Assembly: GCA_907163375.1 (NCBI GenBank)
Contig: CAJQUW010005703.1
Coordinates: 558,001 to 622,000 of the forward strand
Length of the DNA: 64,000 nucleotides
Direction: 5' to 3'
From: Prostheceraeus crozeri
Lineage: Eukaryota > Platyhelminthes > Polycladida > Euryleptidae
Position 1 is the first letter of the stretch, and every line of letters starts with the position of its first letter. Of this stretch, positions 1 to 9,529 are shown one piece after another. The notes beneath the pieces are model-generated. The model made no database searches. It saw only the letters and a program-made list of their open reading frames with translations, and was not told the origin of the DNA. The position numbers were made by a program, and so were the translations under genes.

Positions 1-62
1 GAAATGGCGTGCGCGTTCAGACATCACCTGAAAATGGTAAACCATCGCTACAGCACATTTCT

Positions 63-146
63 TCTCGTCAACCGACATAGCTCAGGGGTAGAGTGGCGAG
101 CCTAGCTCTATCGAGCGAGAGTTCGAATCCCTCTTTTGACGGACGT
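63..146 (+). other. tRNA-like sequence (tRNA pseudogene or SINE head)
   Basis: It contains a good pol III A box (TAGCTCAGGGG) and a B box one base from consensus (AGTTCGAATCC) at tRNA-like spacing. A near-complete acceptor stem can be drawn (CGTCAA with TTGACG) and a T arm with one mismatch. The anticodon arm does not fold as a regular 5-bp stem with a 7-base loop, so I do not call a functional tRNA or an isotype. It is probably a decayed tRNA or the head of a SINE. Confidence 0.35.
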
Positions 147-1202
147 CAAGCAGGCCTCTATTTCAATCATGATTTTTCTGTACTGTCACATCGTCTTTGT
201 TTTGCAGCCTACATTATCAAGTGGCCAGTTATGTACGTAGTGCGCCTACTTCTATTTCATACGGCAAACTAGGCGCAAAATATCATTTAGGCCTACAACC
301 TGTATGTCTACTTCACTGTTATTGATGCGAGTCACTAATAATTTCAGCTCTACCATCTGATGTCAATTTTATCTAAATGTTATCCTGCTAGATTTGGTAT
401 CAAATATAAAATACATCATAAAATAGCCTGTTTTAGACTCCTTTTACGCCTGGTGGTCCAAATTTGAATCACCACTACAAAGTAATACTGAGTATTGAAA
501 AATTGTAAATTTTTCTATACCAATGGTTGGAGAGTGTTGGGGATGGTCAGAAGTGATAACAGTTTGTGATAAACATACAAAAGCTTGTTTTGAAAGGAAG
601 ATATTCGTCACTTACCGAAACACTGACTTGAAAAAATATTTTCTTGTCGCCAGATGATTGTATTGACGATTGAATCAAAATGTTTCAACTTAAAACAAAA
701 TTGAAGAGTTCGGATTTAATTTATACATCGTCTTGAATATATCCATGTGGCATAACTAGCTCTAGTGCAGCTAGATGAAAATATGCAGATCATATAAGAG
801 GTGGTCCATTTTTGGAGCACCAGTCCTCAAAGGGTTAAACAATCTAATTCTGTGGCACAACTAGCCCATTGGCATGCGTACCGATGGACTATTAATTCAG
901 TCTTGGTTAATGTACACTGACTTTGTGACAGCATCTGTGGTTTCTGTAATCATCCAATCCTAGCGGTTAATTCTCTTAACCAATTTGGAATGTCTGTTTG
1001 ACTTCGTGAAGACCAGCTAGGGCGACCGCACAGATAATAAATTAGAGTGCTGTTTATGATGATGAAACTTTGCGATAAATAAGTCAAAGAAAATTGCGAC
1101 TTGAAAGTATATGAAAGCTGCACGATTTGTAATCTCAGATCAGTCTAATGACAAAACAAACGTCATCTACAAAGAATTCTACGTCATCTACACTCAACAA
1201 TA
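147..1202. other. no gene seen
   Basis: AT-rich sequence without a supported reading frame on either strand. A TAGGCCTAC word occurs near 288. A short stretch at about 833-862 (AACAATCTAATTCTGTGG) resembles the end of the dispersed repeat seen at 12466 and 30351. Confidence 0.5.
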
Positions 1203-1210
1203 GTGAAAAC

Positions 1211-2045
1211 CATAGAGGTAGAGGCACCATATTAGGTAGAGTGGTAACTCCGCATTTATTAAATCCCCAATGTGTACACACTTTCGAATTTGTTAAATGA
1301 ACTCAAAGGAGATACAGTCGAAATTTGTTCCAGATGTGACATATGCACATTTATGCAGTTTTGAAGAATTCACTGATCATGATAGCATAATGCAGGAGGA
1401 AATGATGTCATTTTACAGATCGTCCGTGTCATGACAGCCTTGGAGAGGTTATGTTTGTTAAATTAGCAACTCGATGACCTTTCATGCTGAACCTCAAGAA
1501 AATCTTCTTAAGCGTGATCATATCATAAGCAATCTGTCAATGGTAGAGCAAAATAACCAAATGAAGGGCAATGATTTCAATCAACTTTGAAAGATGTAAA
1601 TGGGTTCCACATCACTTTTCAGATTCAAGAAGTGAAACATGAATTTAGTGAATCATAAAAACATGGCGATGAAAATTGAATTGAAAACTTGAATTTTCGG
1701 CCAAGAAAACACGAATAATATCGCGACTTTTTCATGAAGACTTCCATTATAATGCCGTTCATTAGATTTCCTTGATAATCAGCATAATTTCCGCTTTGTT
1801 AGGATGCTTATTAGCAAATATTCATTCCTTTTGATATCCAACTTGTTTCATACTACTTATATAGGAAAATCATCTCGGTAGTATGTAAATTAGCAAATTT
1901 TGACTTTTTTCAAAACTGCTCAAATATTTTTTTGGATCACGGGAACGTAATCTCTGCAAAAAACTGAATCTTTTCATATAAAAATTTTCACTGTATACAG
2001 ATACTTTTTTGAGTCGACATTCTAACTATGTATCCCTACTCTATG
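1211..2045 (+). mobile_element. CATAGAG MITE family, copy 1
   Basis: This is an 835-bp non-coding repeat starting CATAGAGGTA and ending TACTCTATG, so the termini are short inverted repeats. It is flanked by GTGAAAAC (1203-1210) and GTAACAAC (2046-2053), matching at 6 of 8 bases, as expected for an aged 8-bp target duplication. The same sequence recurs at 10913, 21397 (part), 24758, 41124 (part) and 47843. There is no coding capacity. An 8-bp duplication suits hAT-type mobilisation, but the transposase source is unknown. Confidence 0.8.
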
Positions 2046-2227
2046 GTAACAACCTCTTGATGTTTACACAAACCAATCAAAGATAGGCTGTCATAAAGAC
2101 AGAGATCACTAACCAAGATCGTAAAAAAATGACGTAAAAGTCCTTCTGTGCGTACCCCCAATGGGTTAGTGATGCTGTTAGAGATATGTCAGCCACAGCG
2201 TCCAATATACGGGAGCTGCATTGTATC

Positions 2228-2640
2228 GTTCAAATAAAAGACAGTCGCTCCCTTCGATAAACAAAGATACTTTATTGTTTTAAAAAAACATGCACTACAC
2301 AACACCGAAAGTTTCCACCATAGAAATCTACAGTTTTCACTCTTAATTCTCTGACTGCCACAGCGCCACACATGGCAGCCAGACAGCATGATGATTGTTC
2401 ATGCTGTGTCCATTGTTGTCTCTCTACACATCAGATTGATAATCTGTCATTCTTTAAACAATAATTTGACAGATGACAGACCCAGAGAACCGGTGAGCAA
2501 AAGGAAGAAATGAGAGACAATGCACAGATATTTGCAGACATTGCATAGATATTTCACATGAATTGTAGATTAATCTTCAGATAACACCCACACACACAGA
2601 ATGTCGGAGAAAAACAGACATCGGAGAGATTAAGTCAAGA
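2228..2640 (+). repeat. inverted repeat arm B, left copy
   Basis: It is about 85-90% similar by eye to the reverse complement of 10512-10904. The shared words include ACAATGGACACAGCATGA and the CCATAGAAATCTACAG block near 2318. The left edge GTTCAAATAAAAGACAGTCG is also present in inverted form at 11737-11758, beyond the MITE that interrupts the right copy. It is non-coding and its family is unknown. It may be part of a long terminal inverted repeat of a larger element. Confidence 0.7.
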
Positions 2641-2908
2641 AAATCTCCCGCAGTGCTTCAATGACGAATGTCTTCATAAAGCTAATGACGCGTGAAAAGG
2701 AACAAATTGTCAAGGAAAATATATCCTTAATCTTCTATGATTCAAGATTCCAAGGATATGCAAAAAATGCATGAACACGAACTGATTCAACAACTGGAAA
2801 AATTAATTCTTCAATGATAAATTTTGAAGCGCTTTCAATCTGGAGAACATTATAAACTATGAAAAATGACAGCTACGACCATTACGGTAAACTTGCTAAA
2901 TTCAATAT
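2641..2908. other. no gene seen
   Basis: AT-rich spacer between repeat arm B and the hAT MITE. It has no counterpart between the matching arms on the right side, and I recognise nothing in it. Confidence 0.4.
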
Positions 2909-2916
2909 ATACAAAG

Positions 2917-3706
2917 CAGGGATGCGAAGTCCTATCATTTTGATAAGACTCCGACCCCGACTCCGACTCCGGGGTTGATAGGACTCCGACTTTTGATAGG
3001 ACCCCGATTCCGGGTGTCAAGTATATAAAGCCCTTTTTGAAAAATTAACTGGTAACCTACATCATAGATCATTATAGGCTTACCTGAACCTATCTTTAGT
3101 GATCATTGCTGTATCAATTATCAATCATTTTCGATGAAAATTGATCAAGTGTCGCTTTGGATGCACACGACTCGACTCCTCCCATCTTGTTGATGTGTGC
3201 TTCACACGTTTTTTCTCCAGTCTCTACCAGGCACGAAAATCCCCATCTTTCTCCAAAAAATATGAGTACACCTTCGATTTTAATATGCGCTTTAGAGGAG
3301 CTATCACACACGATTAACGTGAGGATAAGAGGTAATGTTCTCAAACAAACTAGTATTTCATTTTTGTCTCTTACGTGACCTTTGGCGCGCAGGTGTGATC
3401 GAGGCTAGGAAGGCAATTGTCTTCTCTACTAAATCACCGAGTGAAAAGACAATCCCTTTTTTCACTATCACGGTTCATTCCGTCAACTACTACAAGCTTT
3501 GCATGCACTGCTGTCTCTGTACTTTTGTTTGATGAAGAAAGTTGGCATCAAGACAGTGACATCTATGCACGAGAATAAATGATTTGCTTGTATTGTGTTT
3601 CGGGTCTAGTTACAGGCCGGAGTCTGGAGCCCTATCATTTGATAGGACTCCGACTTCGACTCCAGCAAAAATGATAGGACTCCGTGACTCCGACTCCGCA
3701 TCCCTG
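2917..3706. mobile_element. non-autonomous hAT element (MITE), 790 bp
   Basis: The left end CAGGGATGCG and right end CGCATCCCTG form hAT-style inverted termini. Both sides carry a perfect 8-bp target duplication ATACAAAG (2909-2916 and 3707-3714). Subterminal regions at both ends are built from repeated words such as GATAGGACTCCGAC and TCCGACTCCG, in opposite orientations. Open frames of about 70 residues on both strands inside it show no known domain and are probably chance. Perfect TSDs suggest a fairly recent insertion that needed a hAT transposase in trans. Confidence 0.88.
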
Positions 3707-3837
3707 ATACAAAGTCCAAACAGTAGCCATTGTGAAAGAATCACTAACCAGTTGACAGATATTGCTTGCTGCCCATTTCCTTTATTATTCGCTTTATCGT
3801 AGGGCCATTAATGCGTCGACGCAATGTCCACACTCAG

Positions 3838-4032
3838 CAAAAATAGAGAAAGAATATTGCAAAGGTTTCATTGCACCGATACATTTCGCCGGCTCTCTAC
3901 GGGATGCACTCCGGAATGACAAGCAAGGCATTATGTGAACACATGTAACGGTCAGCAGACAATCATATGACGCAGCATGACATGACTGATGCGTAATGAG
4001 ACGAGACAATAAAGCATGAGATACAAGAGACT
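3838..4032 (+). repeat. inverted repeat arm C, left copy
   Basis: This arm is strongly similar (roughly 95%) to the reverse complement of 10066-10247. The shared block runs from the TAGAGAAAGAAT word to the AATAAARCATGAGATACAA word. An open frame of about 70 codons is conserved between the two copies, but it shows no domain and is likely a by-product of their similarity. The two C arms bracket the nested hAT element. Confidence 0.75.
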
Positions 4033-4470
4033 CTACAATGAAGGCAAGAGGTGTATTGGAGGCTCTGCACCAGAGATGGAACCGGTAGCATTTTTGGCTA
4101 CCGGTACCGGTACCGGTCTACCGCTAAACTTTACCAGTACCGGTACCGATACCGGTATCTACCGGTAAACTTTTCCAAGTGCATGGATTTAGACAACATG
4201 TCCCTCATTGCTTATTATGTGTAACTCCTTGAATGAACTGAAAACTAGTACATGTACCGGCATTAGCTCGAGAATGTCACTGCATTAAAAAATTGTCACC
4301 GTTTTGACTCAGCTCAATCATAGCAATTAACAGCAAGCATATAGGCCCTACATGTAATTGCAAAATTACATTGGCCAACAATCATGCACATGCATCAATA
4401 GTATACATGGAAAATGGAATATCCGACTGTATCAAATTTATTCAAAAACACAAAACTCAAAGTGTCAATG

Positions 4471-4797
4471 TCAACATGTGAATTGTGAAATTACCATAGT
4501 CCTGCTTTTAGAGCACGTAAGGGTGACCAACTCCTCGAGATGCTTAGACTTTAAGCGGTTTCCAGGCGCGGTCAGGGTCAGCCCTGCATCACTGAAAACG
4601 CGCTCACTTTGCGAGCTTGATGCTTGGATTACCAGCACTTTGCGAGCGACTTTGCACAAAGTTGGGTACAGTTTTTCATTTGCTTTCCAAAATAATAGAG
4701 GATTTTCATCCCTTACAAACAAATCCTCGCTTTCGCTTCCCTGGAGTCGATTTCGTAAACAATACTGAATTGCTTCCAAACATTCAGCAATTATACG
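4471..4797 (-). pseudogene. hAT transposase C-terminal dimerisation region, fragment
   Basis: About 108 codons match the C-terminal dimerisation region of ZBED/hAT transposases. Visible are NPLLFWKANEKLYPTLCKVA, the signature SSSQSERVFSDAGLTLT, and the closing block RLKSKHLEELVTL. In intact proteins this region ends the RNase H-like catalytic fold and lets transposase subunits pair. The reading frame runs on for a dozen codons beyond the upstream junction at about 4797, but that part is foreign LINE sequence. The N-terminal three quarters, including the BED finger and the first catalytic residues, are missing here. It sits just inside the left end of the hAT element, in the orientation expected for its own gene. 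Confidence 0.85.
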
Positions 4798-4799
4798 TA

Positions 4800-5158
4800 A
4801 TAATTTTGGGACCCTATTGTTTTCCCTTTTCATGGATGATTTGCCCGACTTTGTAAATACAAAACCTATTGCTTATGCCGATGACATTACCTTGTTGCAT
4901 TTTGATTGTCCTAGTATTAACTCTGACTTCTACTCTGATATAGATGTTTTCTGTGCATGGACAAAAAAGAAGCAACTGATTATTAATGTTGAAAAATCTA
5001 AATGTATGACCCTTTCCAGGAATATTTCTAATTGTAAGACCATGGATATTGTAATTAATAATTCCACGATTGAACAGATTGATTGTATAAAAATTTTGGG
5101 GTGTATTTTACCTCAGACTTTCGCTGGGACGTCCAATTTGCAAAACTGTATGCTAAAT
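4800..5158 (+). pseudogene. LINE reverse transcriptase fragment, 5' part of interrupted copy
   Basis: The translation shows the RT palm: LLFSLFMDDLP, then IAYADDITLLHF with the catalytic YADD box, then a CAWTKKKQLIINVEKSKCM block and KILGC. This is the layout of Jockey/CR1-like non-LTR retrotransposon polymerases. Near 5105 the frame shifts: SDFRWDVQFAKLYAK is read in a different frame from the preceding RT motifs. The element is 5'-truncated at about 4800, where it meets hAT sequence. At 5158 it is cut by the Penelope-like insertion and continues at 8964. It is not functional. Confidence 0.85.
5147..5158 (+). repeat. 12-bp target site duplication, left
   Basis: TGTATGCTAAAT is repeated exactly at 8964-8975 on the other side of the Penelope-like element. 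Both copies fall in the same codons (LYAK) of the interrupted LINE, so they mark the insertion site. The last four bases also match the element end, so microhomology may blur the exact edge. Confidence 0.88.
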
Positions 5159-5677
5159 TCTGTAGATGAAAAACAGCACCAAGTTTGTCATGATGATCGA
5201 ATATTTTCGCCGGTTCTATTCATGATCAACACCGGAATGAATCAGATACAGAATTACAACACTGTTTGAACATCATTAACGCAATCGTTGCATAGATCAA
5301 TACACACTTACAGGACAACTGTCAAAGAAAATTCAGCACAAGAATAATACTGCAGACCAAATATAAGTATACAGTGAATAAAATAAATTTAAGGATGAGA
5401 AAAAGAAAATCGAGTAAGATAAGAAATAATTACCATGGTAAAATTAAATTTACAACTGTCTCTTTCTGAGTACATAAGTCAGGTTGAGTACGCTTTATTA
5501 AAATGGCCTCATACACACTCAGGTGCAACTTACTTCTGCACCTTCGAAGAATCCGAAAGCAGGATCTGGCAGGCTTCGTTGGGACACAATCGATCAGATG
5601 TCTTGTAATAGCACTCTGTGCCTTAAAGTTACGGCGGGAATCTCCATTTAATAGCCAGCGTGGGACATGCTCTGCTA
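5155..5677 (-). repeat. Penelope-like pseudo-LTR, downstream copy
   Basis: Direct repeat of 7835-8357 at a constant offset of 2680 bases. One difference was seen (position 5526 A versus 8206 G). It contains the 3' untranslated region and the last 82 or so codons of the ORF. Confidence 0.88.
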
Positions 5678-7871
5678 TTCGTTGAGACAGCCGGCGCTCC
5701 GTCCTACCGATATACCGGCTACCGCAGGTACAGTTGAATTCGTAAATAATTTTTGATTCGGTATCAGGAGCCCGACTGTCCTTCAAATTGCAGTGCCACT
5801 GAGGTCTCGTGATGGGCATCACTCGAAGCTGCACCGTTGAGTAAACCGAGGAGACTTCGTGGCGGAGCTTACGAGCAATCCGGTCGTGAAAAGTATCTCC
5901 TTTGAAGGGAATACGTAAAAGGATAACCTTTTTCTGAGGCCCGAACAGGGGATCAGCTTTGTACCAGTTGGAGTGTCTTTCAATGAATTCACGCGGATAT
6001 CCATTGCTGATCAGAGTGCGTACTAAAAGCTCATGCTCATCTGGTAAGGTGTTAGGGGAGCAAATTTTGTTTGCCCTTGTGAACAAAGTCTTGACCAGCG
6101 CTACCTTGCGACAGATAGGCACAAAACTCTTGAAGTGAGTATATATCCCGGACCAAGTTGGCTTTCGGTATACAGACAAGGACGTACCGCCAACATCACG
6201 TTTCACATGTACATCGAGGAATGCGAGGCAATTGTCCTTCTCTAACTCACATGTGAGGCTCAAATTGGGATGCATGGAGTTCAATCTTTGAAAAACTCGA
6301 TCAACTGAATTTCGGTCAGGTCCAACAACGAAAATATCGTCCACATAGCGCATGTAAGAGGACAGCGTTTTGTCGATGACTCTGGAAATCTGTATTTCCA
6401 GATAGCCGAGGAATATATTGGCTAAAGTGGGTCCCAAAGGACTCCCCATAGCAATGCCGTCAATCTGATTGATGTACTTTCCATTAAACAAAAACTGTAC
6501 TCCCTTAGTACAAAGCACCAATAAACGTTTGAGAACAGGAAAAGGGACTGACACCGGTACACCACGCTTGAGAATGATTTCTTCGATCATGTCAATGGTG
6601 TCGTCTATGGGGACATTGGTGAAAAGTGACGATATATCGAAGGAAGCCATGACTTTGCCTCTGAGGGAAAATTCCTTCATCCTGTCAGCAAATTGGAAGG
6701 AGTCTTTCACACAATACCTGCTGACTGACTGCTCTATCGGTTTCAAAACCGTAACCAGCCACTTGGCCAACGAATGTTGAGCTGAATCACACATACTGAG
6801 GATAGGTCGAAGTGGAACGTCGTCCTTATGGATCTTCGGCAGACCGTAAAGGCGTGGAATCTTTGAACCATGGGGCTTCACGTTCTTGTAAGTCAGCTCA
6901 GTAAAGATATTATCGTCCTTGCACTCCTTCAGATACTTCAAAATCTCAGACTCCAGCTTGTGGGTATTATCACACTGCTTTTCACAAACTTTAAATTTGG
7001 TAGTGTCACTCAAAATCCGTTCCATCTTGCCATCATATTCACTCTTGTCAAGTAAAACAACGCCGGACCCTTTATCAGGTTTAGTGATCAATAAATCTTG
7101 TCTCTGCCGTAAACTCTTCAGAGCCTCAAGGTGCTCACGGGATACTCCACTGAATGTCGGTCTGGCTGATGAAACGTTGCTGGCAATGTTAACCAGTCCA
7201 CCTTTCAGAGCCTGTACTTTGTCTGGTTTTGTCGGAGTCATTTCGTTCAACTGTACCATGGTAAGTTCGAACTCAGCGAAGATGTCTTCTTCAGAGAGTT
7301 TAAAGTCAGGAATGCAGAAATCCAACCCAAAAGAAAGTGCACTCTGCTCACTACATGAAAGCTGATACGAGGATAGATTGTGGATGACTTCTGGTCTGAG
7401 CGAAGAGGAAGATAATCCATCACCAAGTCTTTGAATTTTCCACTGAAACGAAGCGTTGAATCTTTGTCGTGTGGCCTCCACCATCTTGCATGACATACGC
7501 TTGTATCTCAAGAAAAGATACACAGGCAAGTCAAGCTCGGTATCCTTCAAACGTAAAATAGAATCTTGCACTGAAATCAAATTTTCCTGAATATGGGCAA
7601 TCTTGTTTGAGATAAACTGATTGCAAAGACTGGAAGAAGGTCGAAGATTGCACCGACGAATATCACGAAGAAGAGCGGTATCATAGACACCACTGTCAGA
7701 ACAATGTTTGTAGTAATTCAGCTTGATGTTCAACTTCGCCAATCTGCATCTATATGAGAGCAACTTGTTCAGCTGCTTGACCTTGGATGACGGTATGCGT
7801 GATTTCAATGTTCTAAATACGCCGTCAATTTTACAAATTCTGTAGATGAAAAACAGCACCAAGTTTGTCAT
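5430..7871 (-). CDS. Penelope-like reverse transcriptase with GIY-YIG endonuclease, 813 aa
   Basis: Single uninterrupted frame. Residues about 262-279 (ITKPDKGSGVVLLDKSEY) and GLPKIHK (343-349) are Penelope-type RT motifs. FDISSLFTNVP (411-421) carries the first catalytic Asp, AMGSPLGPTLANIF (474-487) follows, and YVDDIFVV (509-516) holds the catalytic Asp pair. FLDVHV (551-556) follows. The C-terminus has a GIY-YIG nuclease: IYEFNCTCGSRYIGRTERR (709-727), then RIAEH and the metal-binding Glu in VYEAILIK (about 783). The RT is telomerase-like in ancestry and the nuclease nicks target DNA. The length matches full Penelope proteins. The start Met at 7871 lies inside the pseudo-LTR. No frame damage was seen, so this copy could be active. 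Expression is not shown. Confidence 0.95.
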   Translation of the reverse strand: MTNLVLFFIYRICKIDGVFRTLKSRIPSSKVKQLNKLLSYRCRLAKLNIKLNYYKHCSDSGVYDTALLRDIRRCNLRPSSSLCNQFISNKIAHIQENLISVQDSILRLKDTELDLPVYLFLRYKRMSCKMVEATRQRFNASFQWKIQRLGDGLSSSSLRPEVIHNLSSYQLSCSEQSALSFGLDFCIPDFKLSEEDIFAEFELTMVQLNEMTPTKPDKVQALKGGLVNIASNVSSARPTFSGVSREHLEALKSLRQRQDLLITKPDKGSGVVLLDKSEYDGKMERILSDTTKFKVCEKQCDNTHKLESEILKYLKECKDDNIFTELTYKNVKPHGSKIPRLYGLPKIHKDDVPLRPILSMCDSAQHSLAKWLVTVLKPIEQSVSRYCVKDSFQFADRMKEFSLRGKVMASFDISSLFTNVPIDDTIDMIEEIILKRGVPVSVPFPVLKRLLVLCTKGVQFLFNGKYINQIDGIAMGSPLGPTLANIFLGYLEIQISRVIDKTLSSYMRYVDDIFVVGPDRNSVDRVFQRLNSMHPNLSLTCELEKDNCLAFLDVHVKRDVGGTSLSVYRKPTWSGIYTHFKSFVPICRKVALVKTLFTRANKICSPNTLPDEHELLVRTLISNGYPREFIERHSNWYKADPLFGPQKKVILLRIPFKGDTFHDRIARKLRHEVSSVYSTVQLRVMPITRPQWHCNLKDSRAPDTESKIIYEFNCTCGSRYIGRTERRLSQRIAEHVPRWLLNGDSRRNFKAQSAITRHLIDCVPTKPARSCFRILRRCRSKLHLSVYEAILIKRTQPDLCTQKETVVNLILPW

Positions 7872-8357
7872 GATGATCGAATATTTTCGCCGGTTCTATT
7901 CATGATCAACACCGGAATGAATCAGATACAGAATTACAACACTGTTTGAACATCATTAACGCAATCGTTGCATAGATCAATACACACTTACAGGACAACT
8001 GTCAAAGAAAATTCAGCACAAGAATAATACTGCAGACCAAATATAAGTATACAGTGAATAAAATAAATTTAAGGATGAGAAAAAGAAAATCGAGTAAGAT
8101 AAGAAATAATTACCATGGTAAAATTAAATTTACAACTGTCTCTTTCTGAGTACATAAGTCAGGTTGAGTACGCTTTATTAAAATGGCCTCATACACACTC
8201 AGGTGCAGCTTACTTCTGCACCTTCGAAGAATCCGAAAGCAGGATCTGGCAGGCTTCGTTGGGACACAATCGATCAGATGTCTTGTAATAGCACTCTGTG
8301 CCTTAAAGTTACGGCGGGAATCTCCATTTAATAGCCAGCGTGGGACATGCTCTGCTA
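7803..8357 (-). repeat. Penelope-like pseudo-LTR, upstream copy and left arm of a 555-bp palindrome
   Basis: It contains the end of a truncated upstream unit (last codons and 3' untranslated region) joined head-to-tail to the start of the full unit. It pairs as an inverted repeat with 8409-8963 across a 51-bp spacer. The spacer is itself Penelope sequence in + orientation. Confidence 0.88.
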
Positions 8358-8963
8358 CCTGCGGTAGCCGGTATATCGGTAGGACGGAGCGCCGGCTGTC
8401 TCAACGAATAGCAGAGCATGTCCCACGCTGGCTATTAAATGGAGATTCCCGCCGTAACTTTAAGGCACAGAGTGCTATTACAAGACATCTGATCGATTGT
8501 GTCCCAACGAAGCCTGCCAGATCCTGCTTTCGGATTCTTCGAAGGTGCAGAAGTAAGTTGCACCTGAGTGTGTATGAGGCCATTTTAATAAAGCGTACTC
8601 AACCTGACTTATGTACTCAGAAAGAGACAGTTGTAAATTTAATTTTACCATGGTAATTATTTCTTATCTTACTCGATTTTCCTTTTCTCATCCTTAAATT
8701 TATTTTATTCACTGTATACTTATATTTGGTCTGCAGTATTATTCTTGTGCTGAATTTTCTTTGACAGTTGTCCTGTAAGTGTGTATTGATCTATGCAACG
8801 ATTGCGTTAATGATGTTCAAACAGTGTTGTAATTCTGTATCTGATTCATTCCGGTGTTGATCATGAATAGAACCGGCGAAAATATTCGATCATCATGACA
8901 AACTTGGTGCTGTTTTTCATCTACAGAATTTGTAAAATTGACGGCGTATTTAGAACATTGAAA
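8358..8963 (+). pseudogene. inverted partial Penelope-like unit with GIY-YIG tail
   Basis: The + strand reads CGSRYIGRTERRLSQRIAEH and onward to the same C-terminus (NLILPW, stop at 8654-8656) as the main ORF. The 3' untranslated region and the first bases of another unit follow. No RT is included. It is the inverted tail of the same insertion, not a separate gene. Confidence 0.9.
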
Positions 8964-9452
8964 TGTATGCTAAATGTTGTCGTTCCATGTCATTTGTACG
9001 CCGTTTGTGTAATAATAACAACCGTGGTGAAGTCGTTTGGCAGGCTTTTGTAAGTCTTGTGCTGTGTCATATAACATTTTGTTGGCCCATCATTTGTGAT
9101 GTAAGTGTAAAGAACTTTCAAAAACTTGACCGTCTATACCGTCTTGCAATTCGATGGTCAAATGTTCAAGGCAAACCCCATCTGCGTGACTTTCTGGACA
9201 AAATGTGTATTAAACTAATCAAAAAGGTCAGTGGTAATCCCCATATTCATCCACTTGTCGAATTTTTTACTGTGAGAGACCCTGCTCGTGTTGTTCGTCG
9301 CTCCCGGAAATTGCTACCTCAACGACGATCCTCCTCACTCTACAATGGAAGTTTCGTGAAATACTCGAGATTCACATGATGTAATTGCTGTAACCAGTCA
9401 TACCGCTCGTTGTATTGATTGAAAATAAAGCATTCTATTATTATTATTATCA
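8964..9452 (+). pseudogene. LINE reverse transcriptase fragment, 3' part with tail
   Basis: It resumes the LINE cut at 5158. CCRSMSFVRRLCNNNN is followed by FQKLDRLYRLAIRWSN, a cysteine-poor C-terminal stretch usual for Jockey/CR1-like ORF2 ends, with a stop near 9377. A 3' untranslated region follows with AATAAAG and a (TTA)n tail to about 9452. Simple-repeat 3' tails instead of poly(A) are common in these clades. The 8964-8975 segment is the second copy of the target duplication. Confidence 0.85.
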
Positions 9453-9529
9453 CATGGCGATTCTATGAGCTTTCTCAGAAAATCATCAGACTTAACTTTT
9501 GAGCGAATAATATCAGCAGTTAGTTCCAT
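9453..9529 (-). pseudogene. possible hAT transposase N-terminal fragment
   Basis: On the minus strand a Met-initiated stretch reads MELTADIIRSKVKSDDFLRK and a few residues more, then runs into the LINE tail. It lies in the hAT element in the same orientation as the C-terminal fragment at 4471, so it may be the start of the same gene. The stretch is short and has no diagnostic motif, so this is an inference from position. Confidence 0.35.

Larger units (their letters stand above)
5159..8963 (-). mobile_element. Penelope-like retroelement, apparently complete ORF
   Basis: A 3.8-kb insertion in the interrupted LINE. On the minus strand it has one full unit with an 813-codon ORF. Upstream of this are a truncated head-to-tail unit and then a truncated unit in inverted orientation. 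This gives a 523-bp direct repeat (5155-5677 and 7835-8357, one mismatch noticed) and a 555-bp inverted repeat (7803-8357 and 8409-8963). Such pseudo-LTRs and inverted tails are characteristic of Penelope-like elements, which prime reverse transcription at nicked DNA through their own endonuclease. Near-identical repeats and a perfect 12-bp target duplication point to a recent insertion. Confidence 0.92.

Noticed and set aside
63-146. functional tRNA gene
   Set aside because: A and B boxes are present, but the anticodon arm does not fold into a regular stem and loop.
3794-4009. conserved 70-codon protein shared with 10079-10273
   Set aside because: The similarity follows the inverted repeat at the DNA level on all frames, and there is no domain or start context.
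5503-5685. 60-codon plus-strand frame repeated at 8183 and 8401
   Set aside because: Antisense shadow of the GIY-YIG coding end. It repeats because the pseudo-LTR repeats.
8841-8900. active hammerhead ribozyme in the Penelope-like pseudo-LTR
   Set aside because: A CCGGT/ACCGG stem followed by CGAAA is present, but the required CTGATGA core reads CTGATTC, so I report it only as a possible relic.
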